Shown here piece after piece: positions 47,715 to 58,630 of a stretch of DNA of 64,000 nt (the first letter of the stretch is position 1; every line of letters starts with the position of its first letter). Below the pieces are notes generated by a model, which was not told the origin of the DNA, searched no databases, and saw only the letters and a program-made list of their open reading frames with translations. This DNA is from Podospora pseudocomata (lineage: Eukaryota; Ascomycota; Sordariomycetes; Sordariales; Podosporaceae). The translations under genes were made by a program, and so were the position numbers. The DNA is taken from positions 2,579,501 through 2,643,500 of the forward strand of contig NC_085887.1 of NCBI RefSeq assembly GCF_035222375.1. The letters are read 5' to 3'.

Positions 47715-49912
47715 TTACTTTCCCCCCTCCCCCATCAACCCCTCAGCAGCCTGCACCACGACCTCCACCACCTCCCTCCTCTTACTCCCCTTAGCACACT
47801 CCATCAACGCCTCCACCGCCCCCCCCTCCACCAACTTCCCCCTCGCCAGCCTCCCCACCTCCCCCTCAGAAAAAACCATATTCCTCACCACCACCGCCCC
47901 CCGATGCCTCAAATCCTCCCTCTCATCCCTACAAAGCCCCAACACAACCTCCACCCCCCTCTCCAGCCCCACAACCGCCCTCACCACCTCGTCAAACCCC
48001 GTCAAACTAGCCAGCGCGCCCCCCGCCGCGCTCCTCGTCTTGGGGTCCTCCGCATCAGCCAAAGCAACAATAACCTTGACCCTATTCTTCGCCTTCGGAC
48101 TCCCATCCCCAAACAACGCAAGGGTTTGCTCCGGGTCCTGAACCAAATTGCACACCAACTCCACCGCTGCCGTGCAGACCCTCGAGTTGGGATTAAACAG
48201 TTGTTCTTCTACATCATCCCACGCCGTCCGAATAATAGACTTTCTCGTGTCATCGTCCGTAGAGGCGAGGTTGGTGAGCGCCATAAGCGACTCAAACGTA
48301 GGCAAGAGGTCCCTCCTGTCCGCGGTGGGGTCTGGGGTGAGGATAGACGCCAACGGTCTGATAGCCGCGCTCTGCGGGATCGGTCTCGTGCCCCCAAACA
48401 CAAGCGCCGGGTTGGTAGAGATCAAAATCCTCGCTAGAGCCTGGGCAGCCGCACGTTTAGGTCCGTTTTCCGTTTCTGGGAGGGCCGTCCATGCGGCGAT
48501 GAGGAGACGGACAGCCCCTTGCTGTGCGAGTTGACCGCGGAGAGGGGGAGGGGTGGAAAGGGCGTGGATGATGGATATGATTAACGCCAAGGAGGCCGCA
48601 GAACCACTCTTGCTTTGCTTGATAAGGACTGGTGTAAGCCCAGCCTCGAAAACGCGTTTGCATCTTTCTGTGACGTGCTCGTCTTCGTTTAGCGGGTCAA
48701 CCTGCTGTAGTTTTCCAGCAGCGTTGGCATAGGCCTTGAGCTGCCGTATCCTTTTCTCTTCGTCTGTTTCGATGGGTCGGTATCTGGTCAGATTGGCAAA
48801 AATGCTGAGCGCGCCGTAAATCATCGGGGACCTGGGAGGGGCTTCATCGAGAGCCTTGACAAGACGTTTCAGTGTCTCGGAGTCTTTGGACAAACTTTCC
48901 TTCACCTTGGGTTGGAGAGACGCGTAGGCTAAGCCCTCGATCGACGGCTGGACATGCTCGATTTCATCTTCGTCTAGCAGCATCCTGGTGAACCGCTTAG
49001 ATAAGTCCTCGATGCTAGTCGTCGCCGGTTGTATCCTGGATTCCGGGCCGGCGGTGGCTGCGGTAGATGGAACTGCCTTCAAGCGTGATGTCAGCCAGAC
49101 ATCATCACCATGAAAAGGCAGCACAAAATACGTCAATAAGGGGGAGTAAGGATGTGTTGGCTGACCCTCAGTTTCGCCAGTACCACTGCTGCGAGGTTCT
49201 GGACTTGCAGAGAGTGTCGTCTCATAGAAATAGATCCCTCCTGGAGGTGCATGTCAGGGTCGACCGTATGCATGGACTTGACGGCGTCGTCGGGATCCTG
49301 CTCGACGATCTCCTCAAGCCACTCTGTGCAGTACTTTCGGACAGCCTCTCGGCAAGCCGAGTTCATGCAGGCGGCATTCAGCATCTCCAAGCACGCCGTC
49401 TCGACCTTTCTGCTTTTCCATTTCCGCCTCATAAGCGGGCCTAGACTGGCAAGAAAACCTTCACTCAGGAACAGCTCGGATGTGAGATCGGGTACAATAG
49501 GGAAGATGGTGGCAGCGACGCAGAAGGCAACAATGTAGTCATCGTAGGTCCCCCGTCGGACTCGGTCATGGAAAAACTCGGCCAATTTCTTGCCGCCATC
49601 CTCGCCGGCAGCTTTGAGGTAGGCAGAGGTACATAGTGCGGCGTGGGCGCGTACGACGTCGGGCTGTCTCATGTCGAGGTAACATAGTATGGTATCGACA
49701 CAGTCGCTATCAATCACAGTCGTGACAGATGTCTCGCCCTTCTTGGTAACCTCGACGTCATCGTTAAGAAGTCGTGTTAGTTCGCCGAGTTCTCTGACAG
49801 TCTCTTCGTCCTCCTTTCCACCTTCCATAAGACCTGCGAAGATGAGCAGTGTCTGATCCAGCCTTCCCAGAGGCTCGGGCGCCGCCGCGGCCGCTTCGGC
49901 TACGGTAGCCAT
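47715..49912 (-). CDS. cro1: UCS-domain myosin chaperone, CRO1/She4/UNC-45 family
   Basis: Two exons (49912-49166, 49076-47715) give 702 aa. The protein is all-helical ARM-repeat type: VVRAHAALCTSAYLKAAG, LMRRKWKSRKVETACLEMLNAACMN and NLAAVVLAKLR in the N-terminal part, and SIEGLAYASLQPKVKESL, IYGALSIFANLTRYRP, GLTPVLIKQSKSGS, ALTNLASTDD and VRNMVFSEGEV in the C-terminal UCS domain. UCS proteins fold and stabilise myosin motors and act in actin-dependent cytokinesis, endocytosis and polarity. The Podospora anserina member, CRO1, is needed for the switch from syncytial to cellular growth in sexual reproduction. The frames join in phase 0 (LR|AV) using an unusual donor, gtcagc; an alternative donor gtactg lies 18 bases upstream. 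The acceptor has a good gctgac branch site. Confidence 0.9.
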
Positions 49913-50474
49913 GTGATTTGTTTGTGACTGATGTTGATGTGTGTTGAAGGTTGGTGATTTTGTGGCTGCAGTAGTGTAAATGTTAATCTTCGGAGGATAA
50001 GGTTTGGTAGGGTCTGGTTAGGTCGGCGGCGGGTAGGTTTTTGTCAAAGGGATGGCAGGTGTGAGACAAGATGTAGGCGTATAGATAGGTGAGATAAGAT
50101 GAATCGAAATCAAACGTAGGATTCAGGTGCTTATCAATCGCAGGCGTCCAGGATATGGAAAAGTGACGAATAAAAGGGCAGAGGATCGACCAGACCCGGA
50201 GTAACGTGACAAAGTGTCCAGAGCCCGCCAATCTGGAAAGTTAACCTCAAATCTGTCGTGACACGAGAAAGAGCCGCCCTCTGGGGATGGCAGTTGCCCC
50301 TCGATGCTGGCTGATGGAGCTCTCTCCTTTAGCATCTGATTGCGCCCCCACCCCCACGAATAGCGGCCCAAGCCAGCTTAGCGCCATCTCTATTGGAGGG
50401 GTGCGTGAACAAAATAATAGGACTCCAACATGCCTCGAAAGTCAATGAACAGATCTCAGATGATGATCAGCAGA

Positions 50475-50607
50475 CCTTTTAACTCTCTTTCAAGGCCTCT
50501 TAACTATTTTTTAATGCCTTTCAACTTCTTTCAAACCTTTATTAACTATTTGAGGTCCTTTGACTATATTGAACTATATTGACGGCCTATTCACTATCTT
50601 TGAAGGT
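50475..50607. repeat. degenerate ~20-bp tandem repeat, six units
   Basis: Units start at 50475, 50496, 50517, 50536, 50557 and 50586, with lengths 19-29 bp and a mode of 21. Each begins CCT and has a TNAACTAT-like core followed by TTTNAAGG. An approximate consensus is CCTTTTAACTATTTTGAAGG. The units are AT-rich and diverged, suggesting an old minisatellite. Confidence 0.75.
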
Positions 50608-50852
50608 CCCTATTTTCTTGTCCACAACGTGGAGGGGTACCCCGAAGCGGTCTTAGCCTCACGTGGAAGCGCGATGCCAGCCAGGATCGACCAGGGTTTC
50701 TTCTTGACTTTTTATCTTCAGGACGCGTTCTATCGCAATTGAGCCAGAATACGCGACGGACCTTCCCTGCCAAGTTCAATGTATTCGAGCAAAGACGGCC
50801 CACTGAAAATCGACTCCAGCTGAGTAAAGCCTTGCGCGCCACTTCAACCATA

Positions 50853-50872
50853 CGTGACGTGACGTCTTGACG
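50853..50872 (+). promoter_or_regulatory. TGACG cluster (CRE/bZIP-like) upstream of tfb4
   Basis: The stretch reads CGTGACGTGACGTCTTGACG, giving overlapping TGACGT half-sites plus a TGACG, about 140-160 bp upstream of the tfb4 start. This is the half-site recognised by ATF/CREB-type bZIP factors; occupancy is inferred only. Confidence 0.35.
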
Positions 50873-51012
50873 ACTACCTTATCTATCTACGAATTACGGT
50901 TTACCGAACAGGACATATTTGATCCAACCCCTCATCGATTTCAAGTGCCACTGCTCTGACGAAGAACTCAATCCAAAACACCTCGCCGCGCAGCGGGAAC
51001 GGCTCGAAAAGA

Positions 51013-52203
51013 ATGAGCGCCCAAGATGCGGTGGACGCCTCCGAGCACTACGAGGTCTCCAAGCTCGAAGATGTGCCCTCGTTGACCACCATCATCATCG
51101 ATACAAACCCACGCGCTTGGGCAGCACTGGGGGACGTTCTTCCACTCTCAAAGGCCATTGCCAATATCCAGATATTCATCAACGCCCACCTAGCGTTAAG
51201 CAACACAAACCAGATCGCCATTTTAGCCGCACACACGAACCGAGCTGTATGGCTGTATCCAACGCCCCCAAAACCACCATCAGAGGATGTTGAGATGCGA
51301 GATGCCGGCAAGACGGATACCTTCTTAAACACAGCGAATAAATTCCCACAATACGCCCAAATCGAACACGCCCTCGTAACCTCCCTCCGTGAGCTCATCG
51401 GGAGCACGATACCACCGGACCTCAACGAGACCACAACTCAAATGTCAGGCGCCTTAACACTCGCCCTAGCCCATATGAACAAGACGGCGCTTGCCTATAG
51501 TGCGAGCCAGGCACTCTCCAACTCTACTGCAGGAACCACTGCCCCGGGCACAACCGCAAGCACCGGTTTGGTCGGTTTTCACGGCCGTATCCTCGTCATC
51601 TCCGTCTCCGACTCCGCCGCCTCCCAATACATCCCCACCATGAACGCCGTCTTCGCAGCCTCCATGTCCCGAATCGCCATCGATACCCTTGCCCTCCGAG
51701 GCAGTGCCACCTTCCTCGAGCAAGCCTCTTTCATAACCCAAGGCACATTTATTCAAGCCGCCGACCCTCAAGGCATCCTACAGTACCTCATGTTCGGTTT
51801 TGGAGTGGGTAGCGCATCTTCCGGGCTTTCAGCAGCACAGAATGACGGCTCCGGGCCACTGATGGGCAAACCAAAAACAGGCAAACAAAGAGAGGGAGAT
51901 GAGCTGAGGAAGCCGGTGGGAGAATGCCTGTTTACGCCGGCGGCGGACTCGGTAGATTTCAGGGCCGCGTGTTTCTGCCACAGGAACGTAGTGGACACGG
52001 GGTTTGTTTGCAGTATCTGCTTGAGCATCTTTTGTGAGCCACCGCCTGGGGACGAGTGTTTGACCTGTGGGAATAAATTGGCGGTGGGGGACTATGGGAT
52101 GATCAAGACACCGGATGGGTTGAACGTGGAGCCGGCTAATGCGAGATTGGCGCCTTCTCCGAGTGCTAAGAGAAAGAGGAAGTTGGAGGCCAATGGGGAA
52201 TAA
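51013..52203 (+). CDS. tfb4: TFIIH core subunit Tfb4/p34
   Basis: A single exon of 396 aa. The N-terminal half is a von Willebrand A-like domain: SLTTIIIDTNPRAWAAL opens it, followed by NQIAILAAHTNRAVWLYP, a central strand GRILVISVSD, and ATFLEQASFITQGTFIQ. The C-terminal part is a four-cysteine-type zinc module (ACFCHRNVVDTGFVCSICLSIF ... CLTCGNKL) from about residue 318, ending in a basic nuclear tail (SAKRKRKLE). p34/Tfb4 pairs with p44/Ssl1 in the core of TFIIH, acting in promoter opening and nucleotide excision repair. A long Ala/Thr/Ser loop (about 160-190) is lineage-specific. The start at 51013 follows the conserved spacing before the VWA strand. It is divergent from cro1 and convergent with the CXXC gene. 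Confidence 0.94.
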   Translation: MSAQDAVDASEHYEVSKLEDVPSLTTIIIDTNPRAWAALGDVLPLSKAIANIQIFINAHLALSNTNQIAILAAHTNRAVWLYPTPPKPPSEDVEMRDAGKTDTFLNTANKFPQYAQIEHALVTSLRELIGSTIPPDLNETTTQMSGALTLALAHMNKTALAYSASQALSNSTAGTTAPGTTASTGLVGFHGRILVISVSDSAASQYIPTMNAVFAASMSRIAIDTLALRGSATFLEQASFITQGTFIQAADPQGILQYLMFGFGVGSASSGLSAAQNDGSGPLMGKPKTGKQREGDELRKPVGECLFTPAADSVDFRAACFCHRNVVDTGFVCSICLSIFCEPPPGDECLTCGNKLAVGDYGMIKTPDGLNVEPANARLAPSPSAKRKRKLEANGE

Positions 52204-52425
52204 TCCAAGAGTTTATTAGGGGCGGCTTTCAGGGCGTTGAATGCAGAAAGAGCGAGATACAGGCGTTTTATGATTTTCAAGCAAAAGCATAGGGTTCTGG
52301 ACTGGACCGGGGGCGTTAGGGAGAAGTATTACCTTCTGGTATCACAGCGCAAAATAAGACTCGATGGGGCGTTTTGTCCCCCTGGAAATACCATAAGGTT
52401 TCATTGCGAATTATAACTCAACTCT

Positions 52426-53038
52426 CTAAGCCCTTACAATATCCCACTTCAACTCCTTGATACTGACCTCATCACCAGCCTTTTCGTCATACTCGAACCA
52501 CTCCCCTTCGTTGAGCTCTACGCCGGTGAACTTAGTGTTGGACTCTAGGCCGTCGACCTCGAACTCGCCCTCGGGGATGAATTCTACGAATTCGAGGCCG
52601 CGGCAGTCGAAGGTGATGATCTTTTGGGACTTGGGTGGCTCGCCTTGTTGGTAGGGGGTTGGGGCGGTTTGGATGGAGGCGGAGGATTCGCGCTTGCAGT
52701 TCTTGCACTTCCAGACAAAGTTGGCTTCGCCGCGGGAGCCGGACATTTCGTTTTCTTCCTGTGGGCGGGTGTGAGTGGTGAAATGAGTGAGTGTGGTGTG
52801 AGTTGGGGGGGAGGGGAGATCATACAAATCTGCTGACGCCTACGGGTTTGGGGTGGACTTCTCTGCAGGAGGTGCATTGGACTTTGAAGGTGTACCAGAA
52901 GGGGTGTTCTTTTGTGTCGGTTGGGCGGAGGTTTGTTACTCTGTGGGGGATGGATGTAAGCTATGAGCTCATGATATGGAAGAGCCGAGATACGTAAACA
53001 TACCCGGAGAGCTCGGCTGTGAGTGTGAGGGCGAACAT
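52426..53038 (-). CDS. CXXC zinc-binding protein, DUF866 family (human CZIB/C1orf123 homologue)
   Basis: Three exons (53038-53004, 52940-52826, 52758-52426) give 160 aa, the usual length of this family. The protein starts MFALTLTAELSG and continues VTNLRPTD, then FKVQCTSCREVHPK (first CxxC), SGSRGEANFVWKCKNCKRE (second CxxC) and IITFDCRGLEFVEFIPEGEF. The two CxxC pairs bind one zinc ion in the family; the biochemical role is not established. The introns have strong gtatgt/gtatga donors and cacag acceptors, and the phases match. It shares a ~370-bp divergent promoter with the PPR-like gene at 53408. Confidence 0.92.
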
Positions 53039-53407
53039 GTTGTGAGATTGGTCCTGGCTCTAGTGCCAAGGGATGAGTGAAGATGTGTATATGTATGAAA
53101 GAGCTTGGACAGCCGACGCAAGGATGAGCTTCTCGTGATGGGCGCGATGGAGGGGCACTCCTGCCCCGCTGGTGTTGAGACCGTGGGGCCCCATACAGCT
53201 CGTGTAATTACTGGGTATTACACCATAATTACACAACTTGGCGCGGGAGCTCGGGCCACCCCGCCTTCGTGATTGCTCAGCTCAGTTGAGGTCACAAAAA
53301 GCTCAGGGCCAGTCAACACTTTGAGCTCAGCCCACTAGACTGCCCGACAACACAACACCAAAATACCCAGTCGGTCCCGACACAAGATTGGCCGGCATGC
53401 CCCGAGG
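53039..53407. promoter_or_regulatory. short bidirectional promoter, CXXC protein / PPR-like protein
   Basis: Only 369 bp separate two outward-facing start codons, so control elements are probably shared. It contains a perfect 9-bp inverted repeat (53202-53210 and 53226-53234) and several GCTCAG words near 53278-53332. Confidence 0.6.
53202..53234. promoter_or_regulatory. GTGTAATTA ... TAATTACAC inverted repeat
   Basis: Perfect 9-bp arms with a 15-nt spacer that itself contains a further TATTACACC half-site. The element is central in the bidirectional promoter and could bind a dimeric regulator. Confidence 0.45.
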
Positions 53408-55813
53408 ATGACAAGCCTTTGGTCAATGGCAGCCCGGCTGCAGGGCTGCCACTGTCGGGCGTGCCATCGAACCACACACACCCTAGCCCGACGGTCGCCG
53501 CCGACAAGGGTGACGCCATTGACGACCAGTGCCCAAGCCCACGGACGACGAAAGGTTCTGGCCAGCGATGTCTTTACCGCCTGCTACACGGCTATCATGG
53601 CCACGGCCGCCGTGTTTGATGCTGGGCAGAAGGATCGTCGGAGACGAGAGCTCGACGAGAAGATTGAAGAGACAAAGCAGAGTTTAGCTGCACTTGCCGA
53701 GGCAAACGGGCACAGCTTGGAGATTGATCAAGCGACTGGGGCTCCAGAGCCATCTGAAGACCTCATTGAGGAAGCCACTCAACAACTCTCGTCGTCCTCG
53801 ACCGCTGAGAGCACAGTCGAGCCAACGCCCCAACCACCACGGCAAGCTGGGCGGAGACGACGACCAATACCTCGGCCGCGGCCCGAGCAGGAGAAGCTAG
53901 CTCCACCACCACCAACGACGTTACGATACGTCTTGAACCATATATGCAAGACTAGGATGGTCACTCCGTATGAGAAATCACACAAGCTGTCAAGACCAGC
54001 TACAGGCTCTGCAACGTTGAGTGTCTTGAGTAACGCCTTGGCTGAGGAGGAAGCCATGATGAAGCCGTTGACCCCGGAGCCGGTGACCGAAATAGCCAGG
54101 ATGAAAACAGTCGCCATGGTCAATAGTCTGGTCGACCGGCTCATCAAAGTGGCTTATTGGAGGACAGAGAAAGAGGCACCAGGAACGCATCCAGCGCTAA
54201 ACAGCCCCGACTCTGCGCAGACTATGGTCAAGATGCTCCGGTCAGACGGGAACCCGCGCTACAAGGACACTTTCTTGAACGCAGAAGATGCCGCTCGACA
54301 GAGGGCTCGCTTGAACGAAGCCAATATGAAGGTTATCTCCGAGTTTAACCCATGGAGGAGGGAAAGATTTGTGGCCAAGATTTGCTTCAATATTCTCACC
54401 TGCGAGGTGTCTCCTTCGATCCAAAACTACAACACTCTTATATGGGGGTTCACGAATCTTGGGGAGCACGACCTCGCCCAAGCCGTGGTGGATTCATTCC
54501 TCAATGTCAGTCGCTTCCGGCCAACGCAGGCGACACTGCTGTGTCTACTCTATCACTACCGGGCAAGCCGCGATATTCTGGGCTTCCATACCATTCTTCG
54601 GCGATTTTTCGGTCACGATTCCCGGGGTATGAGATTGCGTAGGAGGGTGGCTATCACCCACTTCAAACGAGATCGCCATCAAGGAATCAACCGCCTTTGG
54701 TGGGCTGTCGAGGGAGACGTAGCTAGGATACGGGGCTACTACGTCCAGCGCGTCCCGCTAAGCCAGCCGATCATGGAGGCTATCATTGAAGGCCTGCTGG
54801 ATTTTGAACGCACCCTAGATGCTGTTCAGCTGACCCAGGCTTGTCTGAACGAGAGTTGGGCCCCCAATGCCGATCTTTTCAGGCGATTATGCGAAATCAT
54901 CGTAACACATGGCGATTGGGTAAGCGCGAAGGCGCTCATCCAAGGTCGCCTCGCAAAACTCAACCAAACCACATTTTTGCTGTTGGGCTCAGGAGACGGG
55001 AAACGTCCAGGCTTGCTGAACTTTTCGGCTGCTAGACAGTTTAGGAGAGTCTTGGCCATGACGAAGACGTTGTGGATTCATGATCAAAACACGGCCTGGC
55101 TCCAAGCTGGCGCAGAAAGGTTACGACACCTGGAGACAGCGCTCTGGCTCCTGGGGGTTCAGTCTAACCTTCATTTTGAGAGATATACGACGCGGAGATT
55201 GGAGAGCATTCTTCGCTCGGCACGGTCCCTTACAGCTGATCGTATCGACCTTGTGAGCTCTGTCGTCGATAACATTGCCAAGAGGCACAGGTCGGAGGCT
55301 GAATTTCTCAAACACCTAGAGATTCGGGAAACTGTCAATGCCATGCACCGCGAATGCGAACTCACCAGGCAATGGCGGGAGCAAATCGAGCATGGCATTT
55401 GCGAGTGGCTGGCCAGGAAATTCAGGTTTGGAGCTCTGAGGAGGGCAGAAAGCTACCTCAACCCAGCGATACCATTCACCAAACGATTCCGCCAGGCCAT
55501 TCGGTTTGGGACGCCAGGGACGCCAGAGTATGAAGTTGCGGGGATTTTCAGGGAAGCGCAGGAGCTAGAGCAGGAGATGAAGATTACCCTTGCCAGGGCG
55601 CTGCCGCGGAGGTATATTGAGGAGCTGAAGCCGAGGTTGACCGAGTCCGGGGATATGCACTGGAAGAATCTGGCGTATACTTTCTCGAGGTATCTGTACG
55701 ATTTCCAGGATGGGATGGCGGCGGAGGAGGAGAGGGCGAGACAGGCGTTTGAGTTGGGCTTTGGGACGCAGCTGAGTAGGCAGGTCTCGCTGTTGTTGGG
55801 GTATACGGCATGA
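53408..55813 (+). CDS. mitochondrial PPR-like protein
   Basis: A single exon of 801 aa. The first ~50 residues are rich in Arg/Ser/Thr/His and poor in acidic residues (TSLWSMAARLQGCHCRACHR), a likely mitochondrial presequence, followed by a hydrophobic DVFTACYTAIMATAAVFDAG segment typical of fungal mitochondrial PPR proteins and a charged helix. The middle region has paired helices with PPR character: SIQNYNTLIWGFTNLGEHDLAQAVVDSFL, then PTQATLLCLLYHYRASRDILGFHTILRRF, and later PNADLFRRLCEIIVTHGDWVSAKALI. A role in mitochondrial RNA maturation or translation is inferred from this family. The number of PPR motifs is small and diverged, so a profile search would be needed to count them. ATG 53408 is the first in the frame. 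Confidence 0.8.
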   Translation: MTSLWSMAARLQGCHCRACHRTTHTLARRSPPTRVTPLTTSAQAHGRRKVLASDVFTACYTAIMATAAVFDAGQKDRRRRELDEKIEETKQSLAALAEANGHSLEIDQATGAPEPSEDLIEEATQQLSSSSTAESTVEPTPQPPRQAGRRRRPIPRPRPEQEKLAPPPPTTLRYVLNHICKTRMVTPYEKSHKLSRPATGSATLSVLSNALAEEEAMMKPLTPEPVTEIARMKTVAMVNSLVDRLIKVAYWRTEKEAPGTHPALNSPDSAQTMVKMLRSDGNPRYKDTFLNAEDAARQRARLNEANMKVISEFNPWRRERFVAKICFNILTCEVSPSIQNYNTLIWGFTNLGEHDLAQAVVDSFLNVSRFRPTQATLLCLLYHYRASRDILGFHTILRRFFGHDSRGMRLRRRVAITHFKRDRHQGINRLWWAVEGDVARIRGYYVQRVPLSQPIMEAIIEGLLDFERTLDAVQLTQACLNESWAPNADLFRRLCEIIVTHGDWVSAKALIQGRLAKLNQTTFLLLGSGDGKRPGLLNFSAARQFRRVLAMTKTLWIHDQNTAWLQAGAERLRHLETALWLLGVQSNLHFERYTTRRLESILRSARSLTADRIDLVSSVVDNIAKRHRSEAEFLKHLEIRETVNAMHRECELTRQWREQIEHGICEWLARKFRFGALRRAESYLNPAIPFTKRFRQAIRFGTPGTPEYEVAGIFREAQELEQEMKITLARALPRRYIEELKPRLTESGDMHWKNLAYTFSRYLYDFQDGMAAEEERARQAFELGFGTQLSRQVSLLLGYTA

Positions 55814-58630
55814 ACATGGAATGGGGGTGCATCGAGATGGATGGCTGTGTATATATACATTTGCATGGTTGTGGATTAGGATACTGTACAAAAGGAATGA
55901 GAAGGCTGGGGAAGGGGGTTCTAGGCCAGGTAATAGTGTTAAGCTAGTACAACTGGGACTGGCTTGTATCCTGGAAGAATGGGATGCTTGTCTACTGAAT
56001 GGCGAAGAGAGGACTGCAAGTATACAATCATCACCCAGCGGGATCCCATTCTATGTCATATTAAAGAGCATGACCTAGACGAGGTTTCCGCGAGTGATGA
56101 CTGTATTCTTGGTGCTTTTTACCGACGTCGCTTGACAGCGTTCCTTTCTTTGGGGAAACGAGTCTGACTTGTACGCGCTCAACACTACCACTCGGCCACA
56201 GAGTTCTTTGACTCGGGCCAATTGATCATCTCTGTGTTGTTACATTGATGTTGGCATTTTGCGTGGTGGGCGCAGCAGGGCATTGGTCACTTTCGACTCA
56301 ACATAACAGAAACAGTTTACATGTGCCGATGTCTAGACAGTGATGCTCACAATTTTTGCCGTCGGGGATATCAGCATGCTCCAACAAGTGGCGATATCTG
56401 CAATAGCCCCCATGCTGACATGTTCTCATCATCCCAAGTTTGCACTCTTTCTCTCTACCTACATCATCGACAGCCCATCTCCCGACCTGATCGGACCGTA
56501 CCAGACCCAACCTCGCGACCTACCCGGGGACGGGACTCACCCGCTTACGCCACGCAAATGCCGACGACAGATCAACAAGTCAGCAGAAGCAAACTTGAAA
56601 ATCACACAGATCACGAGTTCAGACGACGGTGATCACCCAACAGCAAGCCACGGGAGAGCAAAATAAGAAGGGGAGCAGGCAGTGTGGAAATCATTCCTGC
56701 CTTTCTTTCCAAGGTAACCAATGTTCTGGAATCTCTGGGACTTGGTATGGACCGTGATAGGGGGTTGGTCAATGGATAAAATGTCCGTCACCGCTACCGC
56801 GCTGCCCGCTCCCGCTATCATGCTTGATCCGATCTCCAAAACAACCGTCACACGTGCACAGAGGGGAGGGGGGAGGAAGGACAGAAATAGTCTCTGGGTG
56901 AGGCTGGTTGAGGATCATTGTCCGTGTGTTGACGCTGGTTTATGCGAAAGCACGCAACATGTTGACGATGATTGACGCGCCTGGAAAATCGCATGAAGAA
57001 GGAGAAGAGTTTCTTGAAGCGCTGGCCAATGGGAGCGAGTCTTGGTTCAAACGTCGCGATGGAAATTGGGGGGTGTTGTAGCTGTGGTGGAGAACCGGGG
57101 AGGATGAAACTGGTGGTCTCCTTAATGAGTTGGAGTTGGGGACTGGGGAGAAGGGAGTCTCGAAACTGGACCCCTGATGAGGGGATAAGGTCTGGGCAGG
57201 GCTGGGCAGGGCAGAGGATGTTGATGGCGGTGGTGATGATGGTAAGGAAGGATGCCAACGAAATGATATTGTTGTACAAACTTGGAATCCGGAGAGGGTG
57301 GATGACGGAAATAAGCTTGTTGAACGTGAGTAAGTGGTCGGGAGGATTGCTGGGTGAGAAGGCACTGGCCGAGGCATATCGAGACTTCTTTGCGGTTGGA
57401 CCCCCTCTACTGTCTGACGAGAGAAGGTTGCACTTCGATTGTTGTACCGCTTCTTTTCTTTCTAAATAAAATCCAGAAAAATAGGCGAGTTCGAGAAGTG
57501 AGCGAAACAAGTCTCGCATTTCCACCACAACCGCTGTCAGTTAAGCTGCACCCATCGGGCTATTATCGTCTGTTATAGTACCTCTCCGTAGCACTGTACC
57601 AGACTTCTCGCTGGCGATCGCTTGTCTCAGACACCTTTGCCCACCTTCCTGGTTTTGACCTCTGATCATTAAAGAATGATTTTCAACCTTGTGTGCCTCA
57701 GTGATCTTTTTGCCCCGCCCCCATCTTCACCAATCGGTCGGGTTGAAGATCAACCGTGCAGACTTTTATCCCTCGGATGACGGACGGATGGATGGGAAAG
57801 CAAAAAAGGATGATGCTTGACAATTTGAAGCCGTCACGGCTGTCCACCCTTTCGGATCTTGAACGGACAAACCGACGGGCGATGAACACCTGAGGGTTCA
57901 TACCTGATGTCACTGCTTCAGAAGTATGGAGACAGAAAATGCCCCCCCTTTTCCATAACGGTGCCCTAGTCAGGCAAAATAATTGGCTCCCAGCCTGTCT
58001 CAGGTTTGCGGTTCCTGCATCTGCCCCCTGGTCTTGGCTACGGCACCCCTGTCGATGTCACGACAGAGCCTCCTGGATTTCCAGCAAACCGCCCAGTGTG
58101 CCAGTCAACCACCATTCTCGCGGCAGTCGAATCGAAGAGAGCAATCACCTAACGGTGGGGTTTGAGAAGAGGAACCAGGCGGTTGATGATGCTTGGGAAA
58201 CAGACATGGGTTCATCCCCCCCCCAAGCCCCACCCATGGAAATCTCGGAAAACATCTCTTGGGCGATGGAACCTTGGTGTGGATTGCCTGATGGTGGCCC
58301 CCTCATAAGAACCTCACCACCCAGGTGTTGTTTTCTTTGTGTTCCCTATTTTCTCCTCTTGTTTTCTTCACGTTCTTCCCAAAAAAATAAACCTTCATTT
58401 TCTTGGTCAAGCACCATTCCTTTTGCTTGTCTGGACATTCAATTCTTTTCTTCTCTTGTATCTACACTCTCTAAGCAACTGTGTTTGCTCATTTTTACTG
58501 CGAAGTCGATCTCTCGCTGCTTTCCAAAAGACTCAAACAAACGAATATTTTGCCAGGCGCACTTTGAACATTTTCATCACCACATCAACTTCGAACTTAC
58601 CCAGAGATATACACCAGATCAACCTTCAAG
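55814..58630. other. 2.8-kb gene-poor interval and wall-protein promoter
   Basis: No gene is supported. A 226-codon minus frame (56848-57528) and an overlapping plus frame (56972-57469) lack any domain. From about 58330 to 58625 the plus strand becomes pyrimidine-rich with no ATG, which fits the core promoter and leader of a strongly expressed fungal gene. Confidence 0.55.
58330..58630 (+). promoter_or_regulatory. pyrimidine-rich promoter/leader of the wall-protein gene
   Basis: CT-rich tracts (TTTTCTCCTCTTGTTTTCTTC and similar) precede the start codon, and no ATG occurs between about 58380 and 58631. CT-rich leaders are typical of highly transcribed fungal genes. Confidence 0.45.

Larger units (their letters stand above)
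49913..51012. promoter_or_regulatory. divergent region between cro1 and tfb4
   Basis: A 1.1-kb interval between outward-facing genes, carrying both promoters. It contains the degenerate tandem repeat at 50475-50607 and a cluster of TGACG motifs at 50853-50872 on the tfb4 side. No gene is supported inside it. Confidence 0.5.

Noticed and set aside
47625-48437. A 270-codon plus frame
   Set aside because: Antisense to the cro1 UCS exon; a Pro/His/Arg-rich reading typical of a shadow frame.
56848-57528. A 226-codon minus frame with an overlapping 165-codon plus frame
   Set aside because: Neither shows motifs or coding-like periodic composition; both lie in a gene-poor spacer.
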